A stretch of 64,000 nt of DNA, from positions 806,001-870,000 of the forward strand of contig NZ_JBHEEH010000001.1 in assembly GCF_041929845.1 (NCBI RefSeq). Direction: 5' to 3'. Shown piece after piece: positions 28,851-37,785 of the stretch. The notes below the pieces were generated by a model that was not told the origin of the DNA, searched no databases, and was given only the letters and a program-made list of their open reading frames with translations. Position 1 is the stretch's first letter. Each line of letters begins with the position of its first letter. Made by a program: the position numbers and the translations under genes. Source of the DNA: Paenochrobactrum pullorum (GTDB lineage Bacteria > Pseudomonadota > Alphaproteobacteria > Rhizobiales > Rhizobiaceae).

Positions 28851-29661
28851 TGGGCCGGAAATTAACGAGATGATGCAAAACCTGCCGCTTCCGCAAGATG
28901 AACTGGCGCTGCTGAAGCAAGCTGCGGCAGAAGCGGGTAGCATTGCTTTGCACTATTTCAAAAAAGATCCGGATGTCTGGTATAAAGAGGGTAACTCGCC
29001 TGTCACAGAAGCAGATTTTGCCGTCGATAATTATTTGCGCAAAACATTGCTGCAAGCGCGCCCCGATTACGGCTGGATATCAGAGGAAACGGTCGATGAG
29101 CGCGATGTGGTGCCACGTCAGCGGTTCTTTGTGGTTGATCCGATCGACGGCACCCGTTCATTTATTCGTGGTGATGATCAATGGTGCGTGAGCATTGCGA
29201 TTATCGAAAATGGCCGCCCACTTGCCGGTGTTTTGGAGTGTTCCGTGCGCGGTGAAGTGCTGGAAGCTCATTGCAATGGTGTTGCTTTGCAAAATAATTT
29301 GCCGATCCGTGTGGGCAGTCAAAATGCAGGTGAACCATTGAGCATTGCTTTATCGCGCTCCGCTTTTGACAGCCTGCCGGATAATTTACGTGATCGTGTG
29401 CATCTACACCCTTATGTGTCGTCATTGGCTTATCGTATTGGTATGGTGGCGCGTGGTGAAATTGCGGGTACATTTGTGCGGCCTCATTCCAATGATTGGG
29501 ATTTGGCGGCTGCTGATCTGATCTTAAGCCGGGCCGGAGGCCGTCTGGTGGATGTGGCAGGTGTGCCGCTTCATTATGGCGGGGCATCATCGGGGCAGGG
29601 CGCATTGGTTGCTTCCAGCGGTAAATTGCTGGAAGAGATGTTGAGTGTTGTCGCCGCTTAA
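28837..29661 (+). CDS. Inositol monophosphatase / CysQ family phosphatase
   Basis: A magnesium-dependent phosphatase of about 274 residues. The metal-binding motif DPIDGTRSFIRGDDQW and the second motif NDWDLAAADLILSRAGG are present, as are the upstream SEETVDERD acidic residues. Substrate could be inositol phosphate or 3'-phosphoadenosine 5'-phosphate; the sequence does not decide. The start TTG 28837 is supported by AAGGA at 28825-28829, inside the pmbA 3' end; ATG 28870 is an alternative. It lies directly before DUF4170 and the lipid A genes, a conserved order in the Hyphomicrobiales. Confidence 0.88.
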   Translation: MPETNGPEINEMMQNLPLPQDELALLKQAAAEAGSIALHYFKKDPDVWYKEGNSPVTEADFAVDNYLRKTLLQARPDYGWISEETVDERDVVPRQRFFVVDPIDGTRSFIRGDDQWCVSIAIIENGRPLAGVLECSVRGEVLEAHCNGVALQNNLPIRVGSQNAGEPLSIALSRSAFDSLPDNLRDRVHLHPYVSSLAYRIGMVARGEIAGTFVRPHSNDWDLAAADLILSRAGGRLVDVAGVPLHYGGASSGQGALVASSGKLLEEMLSVVAA

Positions 29662-29712
29662 GCATTGCGCTAAGCAGGCGGTTAAATCGAACTGTTTCAG
29701 GAATGGATCATT

Positions 29713-29973
29713 ATGAGCAACGACGGCGATAAAAAACAATTGCTTCATTTGGTTTTCGGCGGTGAGCTGAAAAACCTCAACTCGATGGAGTTTCGTGATT
29801 TAGACCAAATTGATATGGTTGGTATTTATCCGAACTATGAAACCGCTTTGCACGCATGGCGTTCAAAAGCACAACAGACTGTTGATAACGCGCATATGCG
29901 TTATTTCATCGTGCATATGCATCGCCTGCTGGATCCTGCGACTGCCGCAGCTTCTATCAGCTCGCAGAGCTAA
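29713..29973 (+). CDS. DUF4170 family protein
   Basis: An 86-residue protein of unknown function recognised as DUF4170 from the HLVFGGELKNLNSMEFRDL start and the MVGIYPNYETALHAW segment. The gene sits, as usual in this order, between the IMPase and the lipid A genes DUF374-waaA-lpxK, which suggests a link to envelope lipid synthesis, but this is inference. It has a good start with a purine-rich RBS. A large hairpin follows at 29991-30041. Confidence 0.85.
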   Translation: MSNDGDKKQLLHLVFGGELKNLNSMEFRDLDQIDMVGIYPNYETALHAWRSKAQQTVDNAHMRYFIVHMHRLLDPATAAASISSQS

Positions 29974-29990
29974 TATTTTTCTTAAGATTT

Positions 29991-30047
29991 ATCAGCGCAA
30001 GCCGGTCTGTTAAATCCCGTCAGACCATAGTTTGCGCTGATATTGTT
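29991..30047 (+). terminator. Large two-part hairpin after the DUF4170 gene
   Basis: ATCAGCGCAA pairs perfectly with TTGCGCTGAT, and inside it GGTCTG pairs with CAGACC. The region after it is ATTGTTTTA, only a weak T tract. It separates DUF4170 from the DUF374 gene and may be a partial terminator. Confidence 0.6.
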
Positions 30048-30073
30048 TTAATAACTTCAAGAGTACGCTATTC

Positions 30074-30874
30074 GTGAATAATCAAGACGCAGATCGCGCT
30101 GTACTACCTGAACCTTCCGGTGAAGAAAAACCGGAACAAAAGCGTTCGGGCTTTTTAAAGCCGTTTTGGCGTAAAATTCGCGGGCCGCTGGCACGCTCAG
30201 CATTTGTCAAATCATTGTTGGTTAGCTTGATTACCAATTATCTGCGTCTGGTCAATCTCACCAACCCAATGCCGAAAGCGGCAAAGGAAACGATACGTAT
30301 CGCGGGCGAAATTGCACCTTTTATTGTCACCTTCTGGCATGGTCAGCATTTAATGGGGCCTTTTGTGCGCCCGAAATCCGCACCAACTGTTGCGATGTTT
30401 TCGCGCTCTAATGATGCGGAATTAAATGCGAAAGTGGCCGAACGTTTGGGCTTGGAAATTGTGCGTGGTTCTGGCGGTCGCGCAGAAACAACCCGTGTTG
30501 AAAAGGGCGGCGCACGCGCATTGCTGACTTTAAAAAATGCATTGAAAAATGGCAAATCCGCAGCCATGATTGCTGATATTGCTCATGGAACGGCGCGTGA
30601 GGCGGGAGAGGGAATTATTTTGCTCGCAAAATTATCAGGCCGCCCCATAATTGCGACAGCCTATGCGTCTACTCGTAAAATAGTTCTTGAAAAAACTTGG
30701 GACAAGACCACTATTCCATTACCCTTCGGACGGGCAATGGTGATTGCAGCCGAACCGGTTTGGGTACCTGCTGATGCTGATGCGGAAATTTTGGAAGCCA
30801 AGCGTCAGGAACTGACACAAAAATTAAACGAGGCTACAGCGCAAGCTGCTGCCGCTTTGGAGAAAGCATCATGA
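30074..30874 (+). CDS. DUF374 lysophospholipid acyltransferase-family protein
   Basis: A 266-residue inner-membrane-associated protein of the DUF374 branch of the LPLAT superfamily. The region VTFWHGQHLMGPF carries the HxxxH/D-like acyltransferase box, and FSRSNDAELNAKVAERLGL follows. In alphaproteobacteria the gene is always near waaA and lpxK, and a role in lipid A acylation is suspected. The start is GTG 30074. Its end overlaps waaA by 4 bases (ATGA), so translational coupling is likely. Confidence 0.85.
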   Translation: MNNQDADRAVLPEPSGEEKPEQKRSGFLKPFWRKIRGPLARSAFVKSLLVSLITNYLRLVNLTNPMPKAAKETIRIAGEIAPFIVTFWHGQHLMGPFVRPKSAPTVAMFSRSNDAELNAKVAERLGLEIVRGSGGRAETTRVEKGGARALLTLKNALKNGKSAAMIADIAHGTAREAGEGIILLAKLSGRPIIATAYASTRKIVLEKTWDKTTIPLPFGRAMVIAAEPVWVPADADAEILEAKRQELTQKLNEATAQAAAALEKAS

Positions 30875-32223
30875 GCGAACGCTGGGCGCGCAATGTGCTG
30901 ACCGCTTATCGGGTCATTGGAACTTGTCTCTACCCGTTTGTTGGTACCTATGTGCGCTATCGTACGCTAAAGGGCAAAGAAGACCGTCAGCGCCGCAATG
31001 AGCGCTATGGCAAAACCAACATTGCCCGCCCAAACGGTCCGTTGATTTGGGTTCATGCCGCAAGTGTTGGCGAAACCACTGCCATTATGCCATTGGTTGA
31101 GCGGTTGGCTTGCCGTGATATCACTGTTTTATTCACCACCGGTACGATGACATCGGCAAAATTGGTCGCCGATCATATGAGTAATCATATTATCCACCAA
31201 TTTGTGCCTCTGGATTTGAAACCGGCGGTCGAGCGTTTTTTGAACCATTGGAAGCCGGATTTGGCAATTACGTGTGAATCGGAAATTTGGCCGACCACGA
31301 TCCAGATGCTGGGGACGCGCCGCATTCCGCAAGTGCTGGTCAATGGCCGTTTGTCTGACCGTTCCTTTGCTGCTTGGAAAAAACGCTCCTCTATTGCCGA
31401 GGCTTTATTTGCGAATTTCTCACATGTTGTTGCGCAATCCGAACTGGATGCGGAGCGATTCCGTGCTCTTGGGGCGCGTCCTGTCACTGTATCCGGTAAT
31501 TTGAAAGTTGATAGCGCCCCGCCGCCGATCGACAAACAGACGCTGGCACGTATGTTGGACGAAATTGGTACGCGCAAGCGTTGGGCGGCGGTTTCAACGC
31601 ATGAAGGCGAAGAAGAAATTTGTGCGCAGGTGCATAAAATGCTGACCGTACGCCATCCTGATTTGCTTACCATCGTGGTGCCGCGCCATCCGGTGCGCGC
31701 GGATGAGCTGGAAACCATGTTTATGACCCATGGTTTGAAAGTGGCAAGGCAAAGCCGCGGTGACGTGATCGAGCCGGATACGGCCATTTTCATGGGCGAT
31801 ACAATCGGTGATATGGGGCTTTATCTGCGTTTGACTGATATTGCCTTTGTCGGCAAATCTCTGGTGGGTGAGGGCGGTCACAATCCGCTGGAACCGGCGA
31901 TGCTCAATACGGCGGTTTTATCGGGCAGCAATGTGCAGAGCTTCCGTGATTCCTATCAGCGACTGATTAAAAACGGTGGCGCGCGACTGGTTAAAGACCG
32001 TGAAATGCTCGCGGGTGCGGTTAATTTCCTTTTCAATAATCCAAAGCATCTGAAAGTGATGATTGCGGCTGGTTTGCGTACAGTGCTTGACATGCGTGGT
32101 TCACTGGAACGCACCGTTTTGTCACTGGAGCCGTTTATTCAGCCGTTGCTGGTACAAGCACAATTGACCAGTGCGGCGCATGATGATGCCAAAAATCCAA
32201 AACGGACTAAACGAGGCGCTTGA
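30871..32223 (+). CDS. waaA: Kdo transferase (3-deoxy-D-manno-octulosonate transferase)
   Basis: Transfers Kdo from CMP-Kdo to the lipid A precursor at the inner face of the inner membrane. The 450-residue GT30 enzyme shows the LIWVHAASVGETTAIMPLV segment with the catalytic glutamate, and the second half has the CMP-binding VPRHPVRADELE and GDTIGDMGLYL motifs and GGHNPLEPAM. An N-terminal hydrophobic anchor is present. It overlaps DUF374 by 4 bases at its start and lpxK by 1 base at its end, forming a tight lipid A operon. Confidence 0.95.
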   Translation: MSERWARNVLTAYRVIGTCLYPFVGTYVRYRTLKGKEDRQRRNERYGKTNIARPNGPLIWVHAASVGETTAIMPLVERLACRDITVLFTTGTMTSAKLVADHMSNHIIHQFVPLDLKPAVERFLNHWKPDLAITCESEIWPTTIQMLGTRRIPQVLVNGRLSDRSFAAWKKRSSIAEALFANFSHVVAQSELDAERFRALGARPVTVSGNLKVDSAPPPIDKQTLARMLDEIGTRKRWAAVSTHEGEEEICAQVHKMLTVRHPDLLTIVVPRHPVRADELETMFMTHGLKVARQSRGDVIEPDTAIFMGDTIGDMGLYLRLTDIAFVGKSLVGEGGHNPLEPAMLNTAVLSGSNVQSFRDSYQRLIKNGGARLVKDREMLAGAVNFLFNNPKHLKVMIAAGLRTVLDMRGSLERTVLSLEPFIQPLLVQAQLTSAAHDDAKNPKRTKRGA

Positions 32224-33242
32224 TGGCGGGGCAGGCTCCATCCTTTTGGTGGCAAGCTCCAAGCTGGCGCTCCGCTCTGCTGGCTCCATTGGCCTGTATT
32301 TATGGCATGGTTGCTGCCCGTAATCTTACTAAACGTGTGGGTGCCCGCATTGATGTGCCGGTTTTATGCATCGGCAATTACACGGTTGGCGGAGCCGGAA
32401 AAACACCAACTGCTATTTACTTTGCCGAACTTGCCCGTGATGAAGGTTTTATTCCCGGTATCGTTTCACGTGGCTTTGGCGGCAATTATAACGGTGTGCA
32501 TCTGGTTGATCCTGAAACCGATAGTGCCAAGCTGGTGGGTGACGAGCCATTATTATTGGCGCGACATGCCAGCGTTGCTGTTTGCTCCGATCGCTCCCAT
32601 GCCGCAGAATTTTTAAAAACACGCGGTTGCGATTTCATCATTATGGATGATGGCTTTCAAAGTGCGCGACTTTATGCCGATTACGCGCTTTTGGTGGTGG
32701 ATGCCTCACGCGGCATCGGCAATGGCAAGATTATTCCGGCAGGGCCATTACGCGCGCCGCTCAATGTGCAGATGGCAAAAACCGATGGCATTTTGCGCAT
32801 TGGCACTCAAAATGTGGCTGACAATTTAATAAAACAAGCGCATGCGGCTGGTAAACCAATTTTTGATGCGGTTTTGCAAGCTTCATCAAAGAGTGATTTA
32901 GCAAATGGTCAATTTTTGGCTTTTGCAGGTATCGGCAATCCGGAGAAGTTTTTTGTAAGCCTTCGCGCAACTGGCGCCGTTATTGGCGCGACGCGCGAAT
33001 TTGCCGATCATCACCCGTTTACGCCACAAGATATTGCACAATTGCACGATGAAGCGGCAGCTAATAACCTTCGTTTGATTACGACTGCCAAGGATTATGT
33101 GCGCTTGGCTTCACAGCCGGATATAGACCGAAGCTTTGTTGAGAAACTGTCAGTGTTGGATGTGGAATTGAGCTTTACAGACAAAAGTGCTGCAAAAACC
33201 ATTTTCTCAACGGTTTTGCAGCGCTTTGAAGCTCGACAATAA
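32223..33242 (+). CDS. lpxK: Tetraacyldisaccharide 4'-kinase
   Basis: Phosphorylates the 4' position of the lipid A disaccharide at the inner membrane. The 339-residue protein has the membrane-anchoring N-terminal helix (SWRSALLAPLACIYGM) and the P-loop GNYTVGGAGKTPTAIYF, followed by SRGFGGNYNGVHLV and the second ATP-linked motif DDGFQSARLYADYALLVVD. The start ATG at 32223 follows GAGG (32212-32215) and overlaps the waaA stop in TGATG; the frame is also open from TTG 32220. It is the last gene of the lipid A block. Confidence 0.95.
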   Translation: MAGQAPSFWWQAPSWRSALLAPLACIYGMVAARNLTKRVGARIDVPVLCIGNYTVGGAGKTPTAIYFAELARDEGFIPGIVSRGFGGNYNGVHLVDPETDSAKLVGDEPLLLARHASVAVCSDRSHAAEFLKTRGCDFIIMDDGFQSARLYADYALLVVDASRGIGNGKIIPAGPLRAPLNVQMAKTDGILRIGTQNVADNLIKQAHAAGKPIFDAVLQASSKSDLANGQFLAFAGIGNPEKFFVSLRATGAVIGATREFADHHPFTPQDIAQLHDEAAANNLRLITTAKDYVRLASQPDIDRSFVEKLSVLDVELSFTDKSAAKTIFSTVLQRFEARQ

Positions 33243-33246
33243 TTAA

Positions 33247-33480
33247 TTATTTGTCGCGTTTGCGTAATTCCGGATGCATGTCCAACTCACGCTGGAAAGA
33301 AATCTCGCCGGTGGCATAGGCTTCCTGACGCTCGACGCTCCAATATTTCAGCTCGTCGAGCGGAATTTTAGCACCGCTGACCGCACAAAGTACATATTCG
33401 CCCATGGTCAGAATATCAAAATCACCATCGAGATAACGGATACGGGCTTCTGTTGAGTGCGAGCCGCCAAAATTGTTCAT
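33247..33480 (-). CDS. DUF2093 family protein
   Basis: A 77-residue protein of unknown function. The segment ARIRYLDGDFDILTMGEYV followed by CAVSGAKIPLDELKYWSVERQ is the DUF2093 pattern, with a single cysteine. The gene is found beside lpxK in many alphaproteobacteria, here convergent with it, 5 bases from its stop. I see no membrane segment or enzymatic motif. The start is ATG at 33480. Confidence 0.85.
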   Translation of the reverse strand: MNNFGGSHSTEARIRYLDGDFDILTMGEYVLCAVSGAKIPLDELKYWSVERQEAYATGEISFQRELDMHPELRKRDK

Positions 33481-33505
33481 GTTCTTATCCAGTTCGTTCT
33501 TTTTT

Positions 33506-33607
33506 AGAGCGTGTCGCGCTTTTTTGTATCTATTGCGCGCGCTCTAACATTTTAGTTTACGCATGTCTTTATCCCAAAACAGGTAGTCACTTTTTGGAGA
33601 CATGCTC
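33506..33607. repeat. Interspersed palindromic repeat of the Hyphomicrobiales type
   Basis: Two hairpins lie side by side. The first (33506-33545) pairs AGAGCG plus CGCGC with GCGCG plus CGCTCT. The second (33561-33605) pairs GCATGTC with GACATGC and CCAAAA with TTTTTGG. From memory, elements with the GCATGTCTTTATCCCAAAA core occur in intergenic DNA of Brucella, Ochrobactrum and rhizobia as RIME/ABC-like repeats. The element fills the gap between DUF2093 and mutL. Confidence 0.7.
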
Positions 33608-33611
33608 TTGT

Positions 33612-35516
33612 TTAACGACGTCCGAACAATCGTTCGATGTCGCTGAGTTTCAGTTCAATATAGGTTGGACGACCGTGATTGCAGGTGCCGGAGCCGGGCG
33701 TTGCCTCCATCTGGCGCAACAAAGCATCCATTTCCTGCTGTTTCAAGCGGCGGCCGGAGCGCACGGAGCCGTGACAAGCCATTGTCGCTGCCACATGATC
33801 AAGCATTTCCTGCAAGCCATTGGCGGTATCATGCTCGGCAATTTCATCGGCTAAATCACGAATGAGCTGCGGTACATTCATTTCGCCAAGCATGGCAGGT
33901 GTTTCACGCACTGCCACAGCACCCGGCCCAAAGGGTTCAACGCCTAAACCGAAACGCTCCAATGTTTCGCTATGGGCGGTCAAACGGTCGGCATCTTCTT
34001 CCGGCAGATCGACAATTTCCGGAATAAGCAGCATTTGTGATGCCATTGGTTTGGAATGAAGCGCTGTTTTCAATGCTTCATAAACGAGACGCTCATGGGC
34101 TGCATGCTGATCGACAATCACCAGACTGTCTTCCGTCTGTGCGACAATATAATTGGCGTGTACTTGTGCGCGTGCAGCACCCAGCGGCATCGCCATAATT
34201 TCGGTTTCAGGTTCGGCCATACCGGCACGCGCATCAGCGGTCGGAATGCTGATATCGGCAAAAACCGATTGCCCTGCTTCATTCATACCAGTTGGCGTTG
34301 TGTGTTGTGGTGAGGTGCTGCCATCCAGATCAAGCGGGCGATGAGCCGGATGAGCCGTTGCCGGCGACCATTCCTGGCGCGGTTGATATGCTTGCCAGTC
34401 TCGGCTCGCAAATTGCGGGCGATAGCTTGAAGCTTGCTGAGGCGGCATGTTGGATGAGGGTTGCAAACCCTGCGCTCTGAAGGCTTCCATCATGTTGGTG
34501 GCAGCATTGGTTGACGCACGGATGCCGGATTGCGCATGCGCCTGTTTGATAGAACCGACAATCAGCCCGCGCACGAGCCCCGGATCACGAAAGCGCACAT
34601 CGGCCTTGGCCGGATGCACATTGACATCCACCAATGCCGGATCAAGATTTAAAAACAGCACCGCAACCGGATGGCGGTCGCGCGCAATCACATCCATAAA
34701 GGCACCGCGCAGCGCACCAAAGATTTGCTTGTCGCGCACAGGGCGACCATTGACATAGGCGAACTGATGCTGGGCATTGCCGCGGTTAAATGATGGAATG
34801 CCGACAAAACCGGAAAGACGCACCCCATCACGCTCCGCATCAATAGCCAAAGCATTTTCGGCAAATTCCTTGCCCAATATTTGCGAGATACGCTCAAGCA
34901 TGGCTTGGCTGCCGGTGCCGGTGGCGGGCAATTCCAGATTGGTGCGATCTGTTCCGGCCAGAGAAAAACGAATATGCGGAAAGGCAATGGCAATGCGCTT
35001 GATCACTTCTGTGATAGCGGTTGCCTCGGCGCGATTCGTCTTCATGAATTTTAAACGGGCAGGCGTTGCGAAGAAAAGATCGCGTACTTCTGCAATCGTG
35101 CCGACATTCAAAGCAGCAGGGCGGGGCTCGGCCACATGGCCACCTTCAACACTCACTTCAAAACCGCTATCGGCGGTTCTAACGCGTGATTTCAAACTCA
35201 GTCGCGCCACCGAGCCAATGGAAGGCAAAGCCTCGCCACGAAAGCCCAGTGCGCGAATGTCATGCACATCATTATCGAGTTTTGATGTGCAGTGACGCGA
35301 GATCGCCAAGCTCAACTCAGCTTGCGGAATACCGGAACCGTTATCGATGACGCGCAACAACGTCTTGCCGCCACCGGCGGTGACAATTTCAATCCGGTCA
35401 GCCCCTGCATCAATCGCATTTTCCACCAGCTCTTTGATAACGCTGGCCGGACGCTCGATCACTTCACCCGCAGCGATCTGATTGATGATGGTTTCGTTGA
35501 GATGTTTGATAGACAT
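33612..35516 (-). CDS. mutL: DNA mismatch repair protein MutL
   Basis: The ATP-dependent coordinator of mismatch repair. The N-terminal GHL ATPase motifs are clear in the 634-residue product: ELVENAIDAGADRIE, DNGSGIP and GFRGEALPSIGSVA. A Q-rich, low-complexity linker of about 150 residues follows. The C terminus has the endonuclease motif DQHAAHERLVYE and the zinc-related ACHGS and CNHGRP motifs, so this is an endonuclease-type MutL, as expected outside the enterobacteria that use MutH. The start ATG is at 35516. Confidence 0.96.
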   Translation of the reverse strand: MSIKHLNETIINQIAAGEVIERPASVIKELVENAIDAGADRIEIVTAGGGKTLLRVIDNGSGIPQAELSLAISRHCTSKLDNDVHDIRALGFRGEALPSIGSVARLSLKSRVRTADSGFEVSVEGGHVAEPRPAALNVGTIAEVRDLFFATPARLKFMKTNRAEATAITEVIKRIAIAFPHIRFSLAGTDRTNLELPATGTGSQAMLERISQILGKEFAENALAIDAERDGVRLSGFVGIPSFNRGNAQHQFAYVNGRPVRDKQIFGALRGAFMDVIARDRHPVAVLFLNLDPALVDVNVHPAKADVRFRDPGLVRGLIVGSIKQAHAQSGIRASTNAATNMMEAFRAQGLQPSSNMPPQQASSYRPQFASRDWQAYQPRQEWSPATAHPAHRPLDLDGSTSPQHTTPTGMNEAGQSVFADISIPTADARAGMAEPETEIMAMPLGAARAQVHANYIVAQTEDSLVIVDQHAAHERLVYEALKTALHSKPMASQMLLIPEIVDLPEEDADRLTAHSETLERFGLGVEPFGPGAVAVRETPAMLGEMNVPQLIRDLADEIAEHDTANGLQEMLDHVAATMACHGSVRSGRRLKQQEMDALLRQMEATPGSGTCNHGRPTYIELKLSDIERLFGRR

Positions 35517-35537
35517 TGCTGATCTTAATTATTTTGC

Positions 35538-35882
35538 CTAATTATTTTGTAAGCCGCGGGTGATGCTGTAAATTTGCGCGGAACGGGCACCGGAACGGCA
35601 GAAACCAAGCACAGGGCCTTCAGCTTTGGCGAGAGCCTCTGCCATAACGTCCACATCTTCCTGTGTCAGCATACCTCCGGAAAAAGGCACATGCACTGCG
35701 GTAATACCAACTTTTTCAGCCACTTTGGCGATTTCGGCAAAATTGGGTTGGTCTGCGCCACCTTCACCATCAGGGCGATGGCAGATCACCATCTGGAAGC
35801 CTTGAGCGGCAAGATCACGTATATCATCAGGCGAAATCTGGCCGGTGACTGAATAAATATCGTCGATTTGGCGAATGTCCAT
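35538..35882 (-). CDS. TIGR01244 family phosphatase-like protein
   Basis: A 114-residue protein of the TIGR01244 (BLH phosphatase-like) family, which has a dual-specificity-phosphatase fold. The signature FCRSGARS (Cys-x5-Arg P-loop) lies near residue 96, and the ICHRPDGEGG and PFSGGM segments are typical. In some bacteria the domain is fused to a metallo-hydrolase that oxidises persulfides, so a role in sulfide metabolism or phosphate chemistry is possible. It is divergent from fdhD with 115 bases between the starts. Confidence 0.82.
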   Translation of the reverse strand: MDIRQIDDIYSVTGQISPDDIRDLAAQGFQMVICHRPDGEGGADQPNFAEIAKVAEKVGITAVHVPFSGGMLTQEDVDVMAEALAKAEGPVLGFCRSGARSAQIYSITRGLQNN

Positions 35883-35997
35883 TGTGCTACCCTGCGGTTA
35901 TTGCTCATTGTCCGTATGGGACGGAATATCGTTGGAGCTTCAGAATCTTGAAGCCATACATATAAGTCTAATATGGGATAAATTAACGGGAGAAGCC

Positions 35998-36807
35998 ATG
36001 TCTAATGAAAAATCTTCACGGCTTGTTCAGCGACAAATTTATCGGGAAGGCGTTTTTTCAAGTTCGACACGCATGGTGCCGGAAGAAGTAGCTGTTGCGA
36101 TGAGTTTTGGTGGCACAACCCATGCGGTGATGATGGCAACACCCGATGATTTGGAAGATTTTGCCATTGGTTTTGCTTTGACCGAAGGTGTTATTGGAAA
36201 AATGACCGATATTGAGACCATCAATATCGTGTCGGTTGATGGTGGTTTTGATGCACAAGTGACACTGAAAGAGCAGTCACGCGCGCATTTCAATGCGCGT
36301 CGCCGCCATATGGCAGGGCCGGTCGGCTGTGGTTTATGCGGGATTGAATCGATCGAACAAGCGCTGCGTCCGGTGCCGCAAGTGGATATAGCCAATGCAA
36401 AATTCTCAGCCGCAGACATTACAGGCGCAATGGCAGATTTAGCGGCCAAGCAAAAACTCAATAGGACAACGCATGCCGTGCATGGCGCAGGGTTTTATTT
36501 GAAAGGGCAGGGCGCCGTCATCGTGCGGGAAGATGTCGGGCGGCATAATGCACTGGACAAATTGGCTGGCGCTTTATTGCGCAACACATATGTCTCAAAC
36601 CAAGGATTAGTGGCCGTAACCAGCCGGTTATCAGTGGAGATGGTGCAAAAGTCTGCCATTATTGGCGTACCCTTATTGGCAGCTATTTCTGCACCCACAA
36701 TGCTTGCGATTGAAACGGCTGAAAAAGCAGGGCTTACATTGGTGGCGCTAGTCCGCGGCAAAGAATTTGATATTTACACACATCCAGAGCGGGTGCTGCC
36801 CACATAA
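35998..36807 (+). CDS. fdhD: Formate dehydrogenase sulfurtransferase
   Basis: FdhD passes sulfur from a cysteine desulfurase to the molybdenum cofactor of formate dehydrogenase. The 269-residue protein has the CxxC sulfur relay (Cys111 and Cys114 in GPVGCGLCGIESIEQ) and the conserved C-terminal region around REDVGRHNALDKLAGA. The true start is ATG 35998, preceded by GGGAG; the frame is open from 35875 but that part is unlike FdhD. No formate dehydrogenase gene lies nearby in the window. A terminator follows the gene. Confidence 0.92.
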   Translation: MSNEKSSRLVQRQIYREGVFSSSTRMVPEEVAVAMSFGGTTHAVMMATPDDLEDFAIGFALTEGVIGKMTDIETINIVSVDGGFDAQVTLKEQSRAHFNARRRHMAGPVGCGLCGIESIEQALRPVPQVDIANAKFSAADITGAMADLAAKQKLNRTTHAVHGAGFYLKGQGAVIVREDVGRHNALDKLAGALLRNTYVSNQGLVAVTSRLSVEMVQKSAIIGVPLLAAISAPTMLAIETAEKAGLTLVALVRGKEFDIYTHPERVLPT

Positions 36808-36811
36808 AAAC

Positions 36812-36833
36812 GGCGGGAAATCCCCGCCATTTT
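36812..36833 (+). terminator. fdhD intrinsic terminator
   Basis: GGCGGG pairs with CCCGCC around a short loop and is followed by ATTTTCG. It lies 4 bases past the fdhD stop, between convergent genes. Confidence 0.8.
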
Positions 36834-36847
36834 CGTTGATAGAGTGA

Positions 36848-37327
36848 TTACGCCGTCAGTGCTTTGATGCGTTCACGCTCGGTCACAATCTGCATGGCAG
36901 CATGGGCAGCCTCCACGCCTTTGATTTTGAAATGCGCATGGAAGAACTGATGATGTTCATCGCTATTGTGATAATGATGCGGGGTGAGCGACACGCTCAA
37001 TACCGGCACATTGGTTTCCAGCTGCACCTGCATCATGCCGTTAATCACAGCAGTTGCGACAAAATCATGGCGATAAATGCCGCCGTCAATCACGAAAGCA
37101 CAACCGGCAATCGTCTCATAACGACCTGTTTCAGCCAGCATTTTGGCCATCAGCGGGATTTCATAAGCGCCGGGCACATCGAAGATTTCAACTTCAACTT
37201 TATTGCCGGAAATTTTGGCGATCTCATCAATAAAGCTTTTACGCGCTTCATCAACAATATCGGCATGCCAGCGTGCCTGAATAAATGCAACTTTGAAAGC
37301 TTTTGTGTTCGGATAGCTCTGTGTCAT
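36848..37327 (-). CDS. ribH2: 6,7-dimethyl-8-ribityllumazine synthase, type II
   Basis: Makes the direct precursor of riboflavin. The 159-residue product is close in sequence to the Brucella type II (RibH2) enzyme, which is decameric and strongly immunogenic in Brucella. Recognisable segments are FIQARWHADIVDEARKSF, FDVPGAYEIPLMAK, FVIDGGIYRHDFVATAVING and the catalytic histidine region LTPHHYHNS. The start gives MTQSYPNTKAF. The gene is preceded by an FMN riboswitch and its own promoter on the minus strand, so expression should fall when FMN is abundant. Confidence 0.95.
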   Translation of the reverse strand: MTQSYPNTKAFKVAFIQARWHADIVDEARKSFIDEIAKISGNKVEVEIFDVPGAYEIPLMAKMLAETGRYETIAGCAFVIDGGIYRHDFVATAVINGMMQVQLETNVPVLSVSLTPHHYHNSDEHHQFFHAHFKIKGVEAAHAAMQIVTERERIKALTA

Positions 37328-37420
37328 AGGTTCCTCACGAAACTAGATACAGGGCGTACAAAAAAATACCCATAAAAATCCGCACGTCACCTTTGGCTAC
37401 GCTCAGATCCTGAGTCTTCT

Positions 37421-37577
37421 TTCGCTCTCTTCCATCCGGACTATACCGTCGGCTCCGGCATCGCACCGGATCTGCTGACCTTAAACTTGCCATGCAAGTA
37501 TAAGCGCTCGCGGGCTCAAAGCTTGAATGTTCAAACTTCATACCGCCGGTGGGGAATTGCACCCCGCCCCGAGAACA
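37421..37577 (-). promoter_or_regulatory. FMN riboswitch (RFN element) of ribH2
   Basis: Read on the minus strand, all conserved blocks are present in order: AATTCCCCACCGGCGGTAT, AGCCCGCGAGCG, GGTCAGCAGATCCGGTG, GCCGGAGCCGACGGT and TAGTCCGGATGGAAGAGAG. This is the standard RFN fold, located 94 bases before the ribH2 start. The leader between it and the start codon contains a short hairpin (CTCAG/CTGAG at 37402-37414) and a T run, but no clear terminator, so control could be translational. Confidence 0.96.
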
Positions 37578-37606
37578 AGACCGCACGGGATTGCGCGGCT
37601 ATGACA

Positions 37607-37635
37607 AATGTAGGTTTTGTTATGGTGTTTGTCCA
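37607..37635 (-). promoter_or_regulatory. Putative promoter of the ribH2 riboswitch transcript
   Basis: On the minus strand TGGACA (37630-37635) and TACATT (37607-37612) are 17 bases apart, about 30 bases before the riboswitch. The spacing and boxes fit a sigma-70 promoter. Confidence 0.6.
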
Positions 37636-37692
37636 GAGGCTTTAGTTGCGTTGCAAAGATGCCGCTGGAATCAGAAATGAGATCGGGCAAGG

Positions 37693-37732
37693 AAAAAGAG
37701 CGCTTCATTATTGCCAATGAAACGCTCTTTCT
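37693..37732. terminator. Strong intrinsic terminator between the ribH2 promoter and an orphan region
   Basis: AAAGAGCG pairs with CGCTCTTT, and after one mismatch TTCATT pairs with AATGAA, around an ATTGCC loop. On the minus strand a T5 run follows. It would end a transcript coming from the 37786-38106 region before the riboswitch promoter. Confidence 0.85.
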
Positions 37733-37785
37733 CAAATGTGCCTGGAGGGCAAGAAAACTGTTCTGCTTTGACGTGATCGCCAAGG

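Noticed and set aside
33453..33854. 133-codon plus-strand frame across the repeat and mutL end
   Set aside because: It runs through the palindromic repeat and opposite mutL; cysteine-rich shadow without RBS.
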